From the NCBI GenBank assembly GCA_002104985.1, contig MCGO01000087.1, positions 1 to 64,000 on the forward strand: a DNA stretch of 64,000 nucleotides, given 5' to 3'. This stretch comes from Rhizoclosmatium globosum (Eukaryota; Chytridiomycota; Chytridiomycetes; Chytridiales; Chytriomycetaceae). Every line of letters starts with the position of its first letter. The stretch's first letter is position 1. The notes beneath the pieces are model-generated. The model searched no databases and had not been told where the DNA came from. It saw only the letters and a list, made by a program, of their open reading frames with translations. A program made the position numbers and the translations under genes. Positions 34,019 through 48,097 of this stretch are shown here, one piece after another.

Positions 34019-35786
34019 ATGCCCCCAAAGAAAGAGAAGGCTCAGAAGATGTCGCTCGGCTCGTTCTTGGCCGACGAGTCAACTGGTGCCTGGGCGGACG
34101 ATGTCGGCGATATGCCATCGGCCCGTGAGTACAAAGTCCTGCCCCCTTTGAACTGCTCTGACTCTTCTGTTCCCCCAGCTGGCGGCTTCTCCTCCTACGA
34201 CGCTCCTCGTATGTGCCTCAAACATGAATGCGCTCTTGTCTAACCCTTGCTCTCAGTTCCAACGGCCCTCGCAGAGACAATGCGTCCTTGAGACCATCTG
34301 GCCCATCTGGCGGAGGTACCTCCCCACTCAACGGCTGATTCTTTCTCTGCCTGACTCTACACACTCACAGCTCCACGTGGTGACATTGTTTACCCTACTC
34401 AGCCTCCTTTCCAGGCCTACATTGGAAACCTGTCCTACGAAGTTGTTGACAGAGATATTGAGAACTTGTTCAGTCAGTTGAAGGTTCGCATCTTTTCTTC
34501 TATTATCAACCAAGAAACTTTGAGGCTGAGAAACTTGGCGTCATCATGAAGTGAAGGTGGACAGAGACATTGATTGGAGGAGTTGACTTGTCGGTGTGGA
34601 GATTACGATGAAGCCTGTATCGGAACTGGAAACTGCTCCAAATGACGCTTTTGGAATATGCAATTGACGTCTGCTTAATCTAGGTCAAGTCTATCCGTTT
34701 GATTCGTGACACCGAAGACAATATCAAGGGTTTCGGATACTGTGAATTTGATGACCTTGAATCCCTCAAGGGTGCTGTTGCCTTGCACGGAGAGAGTGTC
34801 AAGGGACGTCAGATCAAGATTGACGTTTCTGAAGGTAATGGCTTGAATTCCTTCGATTCGAAAGCTGAACTAACTGAATGTTACAAATAGCCAAACAAAA
34901 CACTGGACGATCTGGAGGTTTTGGAGGCGAAAGACGTGAACGTGGTGACTCCCGTTTCAGTGGAATTGATGACGGACCAAGCGACTGGAGACGTCGTGAC
35001 CCTGCCGCAGCTCCTCCATCTCGTAGCCCTGAACGTGGTGGTTACGGAGGTGACCGTGGATATGGAGGTGACCGTGGATTCGGAGGAGGTGACCGTGGAG
35101 GATTCGGTGGAGACCGTAACAGAGACTTTGGTGCTCCACGAGATCGCGGATTTGGCGGTGACCGCGGAGGTGACCGTGGATTTGGAGGAGGCGACCGTGG
35201 TGGATTCGGCGGAGACCGCAACAGAGACTTTGGTGCCCCTCGTGATGGTGGATTCCTCAGAGACGGTCCACCAGCCCCATTGGAGCGCAAGAAGCTCGAT
35301 CTTAAGCCGCGTACTACTACTGATTCCGAAAGCCCTTCCACCACTGACGCACCTACCTCTCCTGTCAAAGCAAAGCCAAACCCATTCGGAGGTGCTGCAG
35401 CTCGTGATGAGGACGAAATTATGCGCAGAATCGAGGAGAAGCAGAAGCAGAAAGATGCTGAGAGACGTGCTGCCGAGGCCGAGGCGAAGAAGGCTAGAGA
35501 AGAAGCTGCGGCAAAGCCAAAGACTCCCGCCCCTGTATCCAAAGCGGATGAAGGAAGCTGGAGGCGCGATGGACCAAGACCTGTGACTGCCAACTCTAAA
35601 ACTCAACAGCCAGCTCAACGACAGAACCAGCAGGGATCTGGAAAGGATTTTGCCACTGCTCGCAAGCAAGAATCTGCCAAGCCTGTACCTGCCGCGGCAG
35701 CTCCAGCCCCACAAATGAAGGTTCAGGTTGTAAAGCCTGGAAATGTGTTTGATTTGCTCAACAATGATGAAGATGCCGATGCGTAA
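34019..35786 (+). CDS. Translation initiation factor eIF4B-like, RRM plus RGG-rich protein
   Basis: Stimulates the eIF4A helicase and helps 40S loading. The N-terminus [20 protein letters not shown] resembles fungal eIF4B. One RRM has RNP2 [10 protein letters not shown] and RNP1 KGFGYCEF. It is followed by [14 protein letters not shown] repeats (about 35030-35260), a charged [10 protein letters not shown] helix, and a C-terminal [14 protein letters not shown]. Five introns restore the frame: 34125-34178, 34213-34256, 34316-34370, 34494-34683 (190 bp) and 34835-34890. The repeats create long antisense frames with no meaning. The start shares a very short intergenic region with NDUFS7. Confidence 0.88.
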
Positions 35787-36126
35787 ATAGCTTTGAATTA
35801 TACAGTTGATTCGTTTTGGGGATGTTGGATAAGTATGCGTTTTATTTACAGTTAGTTGAGGGAGGAACTTGGTATCGCTGAGTTTCATTTATGCCGGATT
35901 GAAATACAAAAACATTGGAAAACTTTGAATTCGTTTCTGTTGTGGAATGAGACAGAAGTTGAACTGGGCTTGAGCGCGAGAAGTCGATTGCATTCCGTCG
36001 CATTTCCTCAACTCTGTTACAGTGTATCACGTTTCAACGGTTGTATGACATTGGAATATTAGAACGAAGTGGTTACTTGTTTCCCCCTTTTTTTGTTATC
36101 CGCAACTTAGCACAGCAAGACCCCAA

Positions 36127-36987
36127 ATGAGGTTAGCACCTTTCCCAGCCATCATGCACTATCGGGACTCCGTTAGCTGTCAATACTGGCGTCATTGTAG
36201 AGAGCGACTTTGGAGGCAAATGTGGATGGAATGAGATTCGATGGGGATGGATGTGCAGAGAGTAGATGCTAGGACATCTCGAACACCTACAACTCGAACG
36301 TCACAGTAGATCTAACCGTGCTTTCACCAACTTAACAGCAAAGTTGCCCCAGCCGCTGTCCGTGAGGCCATCAAGCAGTTGATTGCTTACTCCACCGAGG
36401 AGAAGCCAAGAAAGTTCACCGAGACTATTGAGCTCCAGATTGGTCTCAAGAACTACGACCCACAGAGAGACAAGCGTTTCTCTGGAACCGTCCGTCTCCC
36501 ACACATCCCAAGACCACAGATGAAGATCTGTATCTTGGCCGATGCCCGTGACGCCGACCACGCCAAGGAGATCTCTTTGGACTCCATGTCTGTTGAAGAC
36601 TTGAAGAAGCTCAACAAGAACAAGAAGGCCATCAAGAAGCTTGCCAAGAAGTACGACCAGTTCTTGGCTTCCGAGGCTTTGATCAAGCAGATTCCACGTC
36701 TCCTCGGTCCAGGTCTCTCCAAGGCCGGAAAGTTCCCATCCCCAGTTACCCAGCAGGACAACTTGGGTGAGAAGGTCAACGAGACCAAGGCTACTATCAA
36801 GTTCCAGTTGAAGAAGGTTCTCTGTATGGGTGTTGCCGTTGGACACGTCAAGATGACTGAGGACGAGCTTGTCCAGAACATCATGATGTCCATCAACTTC
36901 TTGGTCTCCCTCTTGAAGAAGAACTGGCAGAACGTCAAGTCCCTCTTCATCAAGTCCTCCATGGGTAAGCCAATCCGTCTCTACTAA
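36127..36987 (+). CDS. RPL10A: Large ribosomal subunit protein uL1 (L10a)
   Basis: Cytosolic ribosomal protein of the L1 stalk. The start codon lies in a five-base coding exon (ATGAG, 36127-36131), then a 207-bp intron (36132-36338), then exon 2 completing Ser2 and reading [17 protein letters not shown]...[17 protein letters not shown]...[14 protein letters not shown] and ending [10 protein letters not shown]. Full-length (about 217 aa) and colinear with the family. The strong codon bias (almost only C/G-ending codons) fits very high expression. The early large intron is typical of fungal ribosomal protein genes. Confidence 0.95.
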
Positions 36988-37358
36988 GGACATGGCGCGA
37001 GTTTCTTGCTCTTTGGCAAGGATTGTGTTCATGTCTATTTGTTTTGATTGATTGTTGATTTGTTTCTTTTGTTATTTTCTGTTGGGGCCTTGCTGCGGTA
37101 TTTCACCAAGGCATCTTTTCTCTCTTTCTTGTTCTCGGACGGGGAAGGACTATTGTTCTATTCGTGGAGCAGTATGTGATGAGGTGTCATTTGGTAGCAG
37201 TATCATCTTTTCTGGGATTAGCAAAGTCTTATCGTATCAATAAAAGTTACAGAGTCTTTCCCCATACAGTTAACAGTTATACTCGATATTCTATATTCTT
37301 AAAAGTAAGATCTATAACTCAATTTATTAAAGGGAAAAAAAACAAAAACAAGTTCAAT
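36988..37358. other. RPL10A 3' flank
   Basis: T-rich 3' flank with a poly-A-rich block directly before minisatellite array 1. No gene seen. Confidence 0.6.
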
Positions 37359-37880
37359 GGGACGAAGTGGGATCTCATAATGGGACGGAGTGGGATCTCA
37401 TAATGGGACGGAGTGGGAGCTCATAATGGGACGGAGTAGGAGCCCAATGTTGGGACGGAGTGGGAGCTCATAATGGGACGGAGTAGGAGCCAAATGTAGG
37501 GACGGAGTAGGAGCCAAATGTAGGGACGGAGTGGGAGCTCATAATGGGACGGAGTAGGATCTCATAAATGGGACGGAGTAGGAGCCAAATGTAGGGACGG
37601 AGTAGGAGCCAAATGTAGGGACGGAGTAGGAGCCCAATGTTGGGACGGAGTGGGAGCTCATAAATGGGACGGAGTAGGATCTCATAAATGGGACGGAGTA
37701 GGAGCCAAATGTAGGGACGGAGTAGGAGCCAAATGTAGGGACGGAGTAGGAGCCCAATGTTGGGACGGAGTGGGAGCTCATAATGGGACGGAGTAGGAGC
37801 CAAATGTAGGGACGGAGTAGGAGCCAAATGTAGGGACGGAGTAGGAGCCCAATGTTGGGACGGAGTGGGAGCTCATAGGG
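37359..37880. repeat. Minisatellite array 1, 23-24-bp units
   Basis: About 22 tandem units. Each has a constant core GGGACGGAGTRGGANC followed by one of four short variants (CAAATGTA, TCATAAT, TCATAAAT, CCAATGTT). Because most units are 24 bp, an open frame of 8-residue repeats runs through on the reverse strand; it has no stop in the repeat simply for arithmetic reasons and I do not call it a gene. Blocks of several units are themselves duplicated (37520-37640 and 37640-37760 are nearly identical). Confidence 0.95.
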
Positions 37881-37944
37881 GACAGGAGCTCTTGATGGAA
37901 GGACGCGCTCGACGCGTTTGTTTGAAAGAAATTTTGGAATTGTC
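37867..37944 (-). repeat. Conserved single-copy flank of array 1 (inverted match to 52468-52546)
   Basis: This 78-bp stretch matches the reverse complement of 52468-52546 at about 75 of 79 positions (three substitutions and one indel). It begins inside the last array unit and extends into non-repetitive DNA containing GATGGAAGGACGC and TTTGTTTGAAAGAAA. Both arrays therefore carry the same boundary. Confidence 0.9.
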
Positions 37945-38275
37945 GGCGGGAATCAAACGCGATAAACAAACCAATTGAACGCGCGTTCTTCCATTATTAT
38001 GAAGGAAACACCGTTTACGATCTGCATAATACGGCGAATGAATGATGTTTTTTCTCACCAAGTCTTCAAGCTTCTCTATTTCCTTCCTTCTTTTGATGGT
38101 TTCTTCTCTCGCATACTATACACTCAGAGCACAGAATAAAATCTGATAATTTCGCGGTATATTTAAGAGATCCTCGTCATCTTTGAACATTGCATAGGAA
38201 AAAAGTGTCAAAAATGGAGTCGAAGCTGTCAACCTCTCCCGTTCGTCCCTGTCATGTGAATCTGGAGATACAGAT

Positions 38276-39758
38276 ATGGCCGTGTATATGAATAAGAATC
38301 CCTTGAAAGAGTATGGATCTTACGCGATTCATGTAGAGAAGCGAGTAAAGCTGTTCAGAATGGTGCTTGAGAGTGATCCCACAACCTATGAGCGCAATGA
38401 AATACAGCAACAGATTAGAAAATTGGAAAAGTTGACTTCAAGTGAATCCGACTGGATTGAAATGAAGAAAAAGAATAAGGTACTTGAGAGTGAATACTGT
38501 GGTCGATTATAGTTATAATTATTTTCGACCAGGACACCGCACTTTGTCGCTCCATATCTGTTATTGCCACTGGCTTGAAGGACATATCTGGTGCCCTGAA
38601 GGAAACATTGCCAACTTCTTGTAATATCAGAGCAAACGAAGTCACAGTCCAGAGGATGGGATTTATTCAAAACGGAAGCTTATCTGCAAAAGTCCCCAAA
38701 GCAAATGTATTCGAGAGACGTGTTATCGTCGGAAACTGGCTGCGAACCCTCGGAACACGATGACACTTTGCAAACAGCTTGGACGCGGTGTTCTTTGCAA
38801 GAACCAAACCACCGCTCCTCCAGAACTACAAAGTGTCTTAACAAAGCAACGAAAGCAGTTCGTCTATATTTGTTTGATAAGCAGGGACTTGGCGCGAAAC
38901 AAACAAGTGGCGAGTTGTGCACTCTGCTCACAAAGATTAACACTAATATGCCGAAGAAATGGAGTAAAGAAAACAAGGAGTTAATTGGAAGAGCCAGAGA
39001 ATTTCGACATGGAGCCAGCCATTTTCATCCATCCCAGACTGTGTCGTTCGAAGGAGATTTTGAAGATATAAGCCAAAAATGTCGAATGGTCACCTTTTTA
39101 TACACTCTCTATGACAACCCGGATTCTTTGAGTGACATGCAAGGTGCACACGTGGAAAAATGCCTTCTGTCGTCTTGCTTCTATTTGCAGAAAGCTTTAC
39201 CTTCACCTACTTCACCGTTGCTAGAAACAATCAACCGCATTGTTTGTGGAAATCCTCACGGTCTTCGAATCTTTCATCTTGGAACCATGGCAACTGAAGT
39301 ATTGGCTCCAACGACAGAGAGCTTGTTTAGAAAACTTAAAAGATTATTGATTATTGAAGTGGTGAAAGCAAAACTCCCATATCCCAATGACGCAACACTT
39401 CTCGAGCTTTTGGATCAATTTAACACACACTGCTCCAGCTTAACGGATAGAAACGCCACGGAACGTATCAAATATCATCTTCTAGGTGGCAGTGGAATCA
39501 AGAGTCTCAGGGAGCGAGTTGTGGCGGCATTTAAGAGTATAAACGACGGAATATCTCGCCAGTACTACTTGAACGAGGCTCTGGAAATCTTATCACCAAT
39601 GCTGGAGATGGTAATGGCGCTAGGTACGTTCTATTGATTTTACTATGAGAAAACGCATTAAATTTACGATTAGACCCCGATGTTGAAAACTTAAGGAACG
39701 AATTTGAATTCTGGGATTTGGTTGTTTTGTCGTTCTTGAAGGGTCGCGTTTCGGAATA
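38276..39758 (+). CDS. Unrecognised protein, about 440 aa
   Basis: Function unknown. Starts MAVYMNKNPLKEYG; a 53-bp intron (38480-38532) joins EMKKKNK to DTALCRSISV. The frame shifts by one base near 38690 (SLSAKVPK to MYSRDVLSS), then stays open to a second intron (39624-39673) and ends NEFEFWDLVVLSFLKGRVSE at 39756-39758. The predicted product is mainly alpha-helical, soluble, with a charged N-terminal helical region (IRKLEKLTSSESDWIEMKKKN). No signal peptide or membrane segment. An upstream ATG at 38215 would serve if one more base were missing. The gene ends about 125 bp before RPN3, same strand. Confidence 0.6.
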
Positions 39759-39884
39759 ATCGTGGAGATTTCTTAGTTTTCTTGCCTTCGTTCTTTTTTC
39801 CATTCAATAATAAAACTGGATTAAAGAGAAGAGATAAATCCATTAACAGTGGTTTCTTCACAAAAACTATTCAATAGAAGAGAA

Positions 39885-41809
39885 ATGTCCGCCACCACCA
39901 CAAGCAACGAGGATCCCAAGTTTGTGATTGCCGGTTAGTCCTGTGCTATAGGATTTCGTCGATAACACTGCAGTGCAGAGATGAGGCAGCACATTCTCCT
40001 CCTTGAAAAGAGCGTGAACTCGAACGAGAGTCGGTTCGCAACACGGGCGATTCGCGGCACAGCGTCGATTCGAAAGCGGCTCAATGGCAAAGTACTCGGC
40101 GCAGCAGCCGCGGCGCTTCTTCCAAAAGGTGGGTTCGAATTGGGACTCGCGAGGACGATGACGCGTCACTTCCTCAGTGCTCACCTTCGCTTTAACCTTT
40201 AACGCTTTAACGCTTTAATCAGATGCCGTTGCGCGTCTTGGCCTCGCCCGCTTTACCCAGTCAAGCGACATGGACGTGGATGCCGTGGCTGCAGACGCGA
40301 AGGTCTCGGTGCGTGGTGCATTTGTTGAAAGTACCACACTGTCTAACAAATGTCGTAACAGTCTGTCGTGCCAGAAATCGAAGTGTACTTTGGCTTTCTC
40401 ACTCTTTTGTTTCTCCACGACTCGGCTGCGAATGCTCACGTACGGCTTTTCTTGTTACACATCCTCCAAAAACTCACAATACAAATCCACTCAGGGTCTT
40501 ACTTTCTCGTCAGAGCTTGTCGAATACATTCAGAAGCTGAACAGACGCTCGTTGGACCAACTCTCGGCTAAAATTTACTTCTACTATGAGAGATTCTCGG
40601 AAATTGCAAACCGTCTTGCTGAAGTCAGACCGTGAGTCTATTCCGCCGCCGAACAGCGTCTTCTAACGTCTGAACCAGAACTCTTTTGGCTGCCCTCCGT
40701 ACCGCCACTCTGAGACACGATGATGAGACTCAGGTAACAACAATTGCGTTAACTTCCTCAACGCCTTCTCTAATATTGCAATTATTCAGGCCGTCCTTCT
40801 CAACCTTTTGCTCAGAAATTACATCCACTTCAATTTGTACGATCAAGCTGATAAGCTTGTAGCAAAAACAACCTTCCCTGAAACTGCTGGAAACTCGCAG
40901 TCGGCTCGTTACTTCTACTATCTCGGTAGAATCAAGGCGATTCAGTTGGATTACACCGCCAGTCATTCTGACCTTGTGCAAGCAATCAGAAAAGCTCCAA
41001 AGAATCCGAAGAGTGCCGGATTCCAACAAGCTGTGAGTTGCATGACTTATCATTGGTACCTAATTAAATGTTCTTTTAGGTCCACAAATTGGCCATTATT
41101 GTGCAGCTCTTGACTGGAGAAATTCCAGAGAGAAGCCTGTTCCGAGAACCATTCCTCTTGAAGGCCCTTGTTCCATATTTGAGCATCACCCAAGCAGTCC
41201 GTATCGGTGACTTGGCAAAGTTCCAGGACACTCTTGCAAAGCACACCGCTACATTCCGTGCTGACAAGACATACACTTTGATTCTTCGGTACGAAATAGT
41301 GTTTGAAGGACTTTCTTCTTACTGATTCAACACACAAACAGTCTCCGTCACAATGTCATTAAGACTGGTATCCGTATGATCAGCTTGGCGTACTCGAAAA
41401 TCTCTCTTCGTGATATTTGCTTGAAACTCCAGTTGGACAGCGAAGAAGATGCAGAATACATTGTTGCCAAGGCGATTCGTGATGGTGTTATTGATGCTGT
41501 CTTGGACCATGAGAATGGATTCATGAAGTCGAAGGAAAACGTGGATATCTATTCTACTAATGAGCCACAGAACGCATTCCACCAAAGAATTAGTTTCTGT
41601 TTGAATTTGCACAATGAGTCTGTGAAGGTATGTTTGATTTCTGAAGTCTGATCACTCATCGCTGACAATATTTGAAGGCCCTCCGTTTCCCATATGCCCA
41701 ACGCAAGGAGCAAAGTACGATGGATGCTCTTCGCGAGGAGGAAAGACTCATTGCAGGAGAGCTTGCAGAGGGAGACTTGGCAGATGATGACGATATGGGG
41801 GACTTCTAA
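39885..41809 (+). CDS. RPN3: 26S proteasome regulatory subunit RPN3 (PSMD3)
   Basis: A PCI-domain lid subunit of the 19S regulatory particle. The first exon ([16 protein letters not shown]) is joined by intron 39934-39978 to [13 protein letters not shown]. Family blocks follow in order: [85 protein letters not shown], [40 protein letters not shown] (PCI winged helix) and [13 protein letters not shown], ending in an acidic ADDDDMGDF. Other introns seen: 40129-40222, 40309-40361, 40440-40494 and several later ones. No frame break found. AATAAA lies near 41862. It converges on DHH1. Confidence 0.95.
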
Positions 41810-42012
41810 ACTGTTGTACCTTTCACTTGTGTTGTTTTGGAGTCCGTATTTGCTTACTTTTCAATAAACTTCTGAATTCTGAATTCAACTCTTTCAAACA
41901 AAGAGAACATTTATTCCTCGTTGTTCTGTACGATGCCTCCGCTCCAAATCTCCACACCACCACCATACCCAGAATAATTCACAACTTCTTAATCACACTC
42001 AAAAGAGATGCT

Positions 42013-43697
<1,685 letters not shown>

Positions 43698-43761
43698 CTT
43701 TGGGCTTTTTCGTCAACAGTCTCAAACAGAAATGTTTGGTTAACACTCCATTGCCACTTTA

Positions 43762-46700
43762 TTACTTCTTTTTCGCGCTCGATGTTCCTGCACGCTTCTG
43801 TGGTCCAGATTTATCTGCAGTTAATGCAAATTCCAAGTCGCTCAATGTTGTCTTAAGCTCTTCCTCCAACACTTTTGACTGAGTCGCCTCAGAGTTATCT
43901 TCAGTAGCTGCACGTGCAGGTCGCAATGCCGCCGCAGCTGTAGCAGCACTTATCATTTTCGGGACCATGAGTGGGTTCATTTCAGAATAAGTAGGTCCAT
44001 CGTCGTGTTCGGTACCAACACCTGGAGCTTGATTCTGATTTGGTGTCGACACTTTGTTGATAACAACACGGCGCTGTCCTTTCTTCATATAAGCTGAAAG
44101 AAGTTAGCACGAATAATCAGAGAAAGACGTTTCATACCATTCCAGATTCTGACAGTATTATCCAATGAGGCAGAAACATACTGGTTTCTCACTGGAATGT
44201 GAATCACGGACCGAATTTCATCATGATGGCCAACGTTCTTTTGGGCCACTTGTTCTTTGTTCTCCAAATCAAAGATTCGAATGCACTTATCCTGGGAGCC
44301 CGCTATGATACATCCATTTATAGCGTCAATGCAAAGAGCTGAAACTGGGCCGTCGTTGTTGATTACGTTAATCATTTGGGCACCCTCTGCACTCCAAATG
44401 CGGATTGATCTATCTTCCGAGCCCGTAACCCATTGTTGATACCGTCTATTCCATTTTATCTAATTTTATAGGTTAATTTGAGACTGTCTATCCAAATATG
44501 GCGAGTGCAATACCTTTGAAACTTCAGCCTCATGACCGATCAACACTGCCTGCAATAGCATTTCTTCGCCTTTTGGCGAGAACTTTCTAATATACGCAGA
44601 TTTATCGGCAGAAGCATATCCAAACTCGTTTCGCTCTGGGCAATATTCCAAATCAAGGATGATTCCATCAGCAGCAGCTCTTCCTTGCCATAACCCTTCT
44701 GAGCGTTCTTGAAAACATCATGTAAGCGCCCTTGCTTCAAGTCAGTCACGCATATTCTACGATCCCAGCCAGTGGAGATCATCCAGTGACGCCCGTCTTT
44801 GTAAAGACAATGAATCCCAGTAACAGCATCTTTGTGATCATTCAATGTATACTTCAGCGTCATTCCGGAAACTCGATTAGTTACGCTTTCATTCGATAAG
44901 TTTGGTTCAGCTGAGGCATCTTTGTCTCCCTTTTCGCCCTCTTCAGGAACATATTTCACCACTTCCTCATTATATCCCCAGGCACGAATTTTGTTATCTT
45001 CATATCCAGAGAGGAGTAAGTCCATATCCTCGTAGTAGTACATGGCTAGGACTCCTTGTCTCACATTCTTGGCGGCATTCAGGCTTGCACTGTCGTCAAA
45101 CCCTTTCGCAATCTGCAATTCAGTTTTCAACTTGGACTGATTGCGCTTGAACGCACGAATGGCATCCCGAGACATTAATTCGACTTGTTGGTCTTGATGT
45201 TTCATGTCTTCTTCAATTCCGCGCTTCCAGCGATCCAATTTTTCCGTAATTTGTTTGTGAAGAGCGTTTTGGCGCTTTCTACGTTCCTCGGGATTTTTGG
45301 AAAATGAGTTGACGACGATTTCTTCTTCGTGTCTTTCTTCTTTCGGCAAGACAAGGTTTTCTTGGCTATTTTTGAATCTTTGAGTATAGCCATAGCATTT
45401 CAAGATAGTCATCATTTTACCTGTACATAAAAGTGTTGAGCTGCAAACGTTCCCATTTTCGAATCAAGCCATCACTTCCTCCACTGAAAATAAGTAATGG
45501 CTCCTTTAGAGCTGTAAAACGTTGGCATTTAGTTGGTATATTATCGAATGGTTCCTTACTGAATGTCAGACACTCGACTGCATCCGTCATTCCACTCAAA
45601 ACTGTGATGGAGGCTGCAGGATTGTACTTCCAGACAATAATAGAACGTCTATTTGTGATTCCAATCACCTCATTCAGCTCCTGAACAAATAGAAGTTGCT
45701 TGAAAGTGGATGCATTTGTCTTCTGCTGAATGGCCTCGCTGCTTGAGCCAACAAATTCAGATACCTAATTCATATCAGTACTACATCACAAAAACATTGT
45801 CACCATACGTTGATTCCACTGCGAGGATCGAAAACAACAGGGGCTGGCGAGTTTGCAGTGATCCAAAGAGTTTGCGTTGGCAATACGTAACAAATTGAAG
45901 TGATGGTATCACTGAATCCATCGAATCGTTGCAAAAGATTTCCATCGAGAGACCAAAGCTTCACAATTCGATCAAAAGATCCTGTGATCAACCTAGAATC
46001 CGGTCAGACTGAAAATCAAACAGGAAACCTCACCAGCTGTTGTCGGCATCTTTTCCGTACACCATACACGAGATTGCAGCATCATGGGCGTTAGAAATAA
46101 TCTTTACAGGCTTTAGTTTAAGGTCTCCATGATGTGGAATATCGTAGATAACAATCTTTCGATCATAACTGAATTTTAAATTAGTCCTGCATTTTCCAAG
46201 TCGGAGAACCTCACCCAGCAGAGAAACATCGTCCTTCGCAAGCCACTAAACAGCTGACGACGTCAGTATGATCGCTTGATGAAACTGATTTTCGTTCCAA
46301 AACATCCGTCGATAAATGTGAGTCTTCTGGAGATACCATTTGAAATACTCGGATTCGTTTGTTGTACCCAGCGAGTAATTTTTGTCGACGTTGATTGTAC
46401 GCCATACAATAAATTGGACTCTCAGTCTGAGATTGGCAGTATTAAGACATGTTCAGAGTCAACATTTGCTCACATGAATCTTTTGAAGGATCTTTCCACT
46501 TGGCCCCCACGCGACAATAAATCCGTCTACAGACGCAGAGAATAATACTTTCAACTCTTTGCTGTTGGTGTGTCACAAGTAAGAATCCCGTGTAAAGCTG
46601 CCTCTAAAGTTTACCAGAACATCAAACAAGTGACCCATCCCAAGTGTTCCGTCAAAGTATTAAGAAGTTTTCCCGATTCAGCCTCCCAGACTCTGATGGT

Positions 46701-46867
46701 TGCATCTGCGAGTGATTAGCATGGTTATTCCCATAATAGTGCTATGCGATATGTCGATTCGTACCTTCTCCTCCAGTATAGATTTCACGTCTAAACGGAT
46801 TAAAGCTTGAACAAAGAATAGCTTTAGGGTGAGCATCCCCTATCGCTTTGCAAAGTTCCATAGCCAT
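43762..46867 (-). CDS. Large WD40-repeat protein, possibly flagellum-associated
   Basis: A beta-propeller protein of roughly 900 residues with about ten introns. It starts MAMELCKAIGDAHPKAILCSSF; successive WD units include EIYTGGEDATIRVWEAESGK, SWLITGSFDRIVKLWSLDGN, MDLLLSGYEDNKIRAWGYNE, HWMISTGWDRRICVTDLKQG and QYVSASLDNTVRIWNGMK. Between the two propeller blocks lies a charged helix (PEERRKRQNALHKQITEKLDRW). The C-terminal tail is Ala-rich and ends GTSSAKKK. The two-propeller plus basic-helix layout resembles cilia/flagella WD proteins, which would suit a zoosporic fungus; this is inference. Divergent from the zinc-finger gene at 46977 with 109 bp between starts. Confidence 0.8.
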
Positions 46868-46976
46868 TTTGATTCAAACAGAGATTTGTCAGAGGTTTCA
46901 AGTCAAAGAAAGAAGGCAGAGCAACGAGCGAAAAAGGACGAACATAATAATAGACTGGAGATTTGTTCTTTGAGGG

Positions 46977-47996
46977 ATGGATTGTGAACAAAAAATCATG
47001 TTGGGACGACACGAAACGACACGAAGCAACGAAGGGAACGCCGCCTTGGAAGAAGAGGCCATCGACGCTCACCATTCCGATTCTTTCAACGATTTCATTT
47101 CAGAATACGTGGATGTTTTGGATGTCGGAATGCACGGAACAGAGGCAACTTGCGACAGCGACTTCAAGGCTGATTTGAATGCATTGCTCGGAATTCGCAA
47201 CGATGGCCACGAGATCCAGTTTATCAGCGGCAATCCAGTCGGGAGTCACTTTGGAAACTCGCAGCGACTGGATGAAACGATGGAGCAAAATGAAGATGAA
47301 GTGCTTGGAATTGGATCCACAACCTTTGACGACATCTCGGCCGAATCATCAGTCAGTTACGAATGCTTTAGTTGCGGTGGAACGTTTGCACAGTACGATG
47401 TAAGAGTGTTTCAGCTTTTGTTGTGGAACCCGCTTGACCCGACTTGAAACAGCACCTCGCAAATCATTCGTGTCATTCATCACCTTCTGCATCATCAATC
47501 TCCCTCCCACCCTCTATAAAGCCAGCTGTTCCAAAACGGCCGTTAAAAGCATGGGAACTAGAGTTTGCCCCTCACAAGAAAGTTCCTTGTGAGGTATGTG
47601 GTTCCATGTTTACATCATCTGCGAACAAAAACGTTCATATGCGCTCCCACACCGGCGAACGACCCTTTAAATGCAAGATTTGCCCGGCAACGTTTACAGT
47701 TTCATCACATTTGAAAAAAGTGAGTAACGCCGCAATCACAACCTTCTCCCTTCTCTAATCTCAATTACAAATCTCGTTTAATCATTGGTTCTGTCTATCA
47801 CACTTAGCATGTATACCTACACACTGGTGAAAAGCCATTCGTTTGTCCGGAATGCAAACATGCTTGCACATCTACTTCAGATTTGAAGAAACATTTGACA
47901 GTTCATAAGGGAGATTGTCCTTGGAAGTGCGATCAATGCAATGCTGCTTTCAATCGAGCGGGAACACTTAAGACGCATAAATCTCGGTATCACTGA
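46977..47996 (+). CDS. C2H2 zinc-finger protein A
   Basis: Probable DNA-binding transcription factor. An acidic N-terminal half (MDCEQKIMLG, then DSFNDFISEYVDVLDVG) is followed by five C2H2-type modules: YECFSCGGTFAQYD-HLANHSCH, CEVCGSMFTSSANKNVHMRSH, CKICPATFTVSSHLKKHVYLH, CPECKHACTSTSDLKKHLTVH and CDQCNAAFNRAGTLKTHKSRYH, with TGERPFK/TGEKPF linkers between some fingers. Introns 47400-47452 (53 bp, inside finger 1 after QYD) and 47720-47807 (inside finger 3 after HLKK). It is the first of two tandem, similarly built genes. Target unknown. Confidence 0.85.
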
Positions 47997-48097
47997 CAAT
48001 GTTTCTTGTAATAAAAGAAGCATTTGAATGGTTTAGATATTGTATAGGATGAGGAAATCGTCTAACTAGTAAAAACATACCAAAACCTTGAAACAGA

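Noticed and set aside
34881..35888. Long reverse-strand open frame (335 codons) opposite the eIF4B gene
   Set aside because: It is the antisense of Gly/Arg/Asp-rich repeats, which rarely give stop codons on the other strand; no motif, no introns and fully overlapped by a well-supported gene.
36301..37032. 243-codon reverse frame opposite RPL10A
   Set aside because: Codon bias of the ribosomal protein gene (C/G-ending codons) removes stops on the reverse strand. No homology.
37468..37827. Protein of 8-residue repeats in array 1
   Set aside because: Openness follows from the 24-bp unit length. No start context or flanking gene structure.
40100..40140. tRNA-like GGTTCGAAT word
   Set aside because: It is at the donor side of an RPN3 intron, with no acceptor stem or anticodon arm around it. 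No tRNA was found elsewhere by eye.
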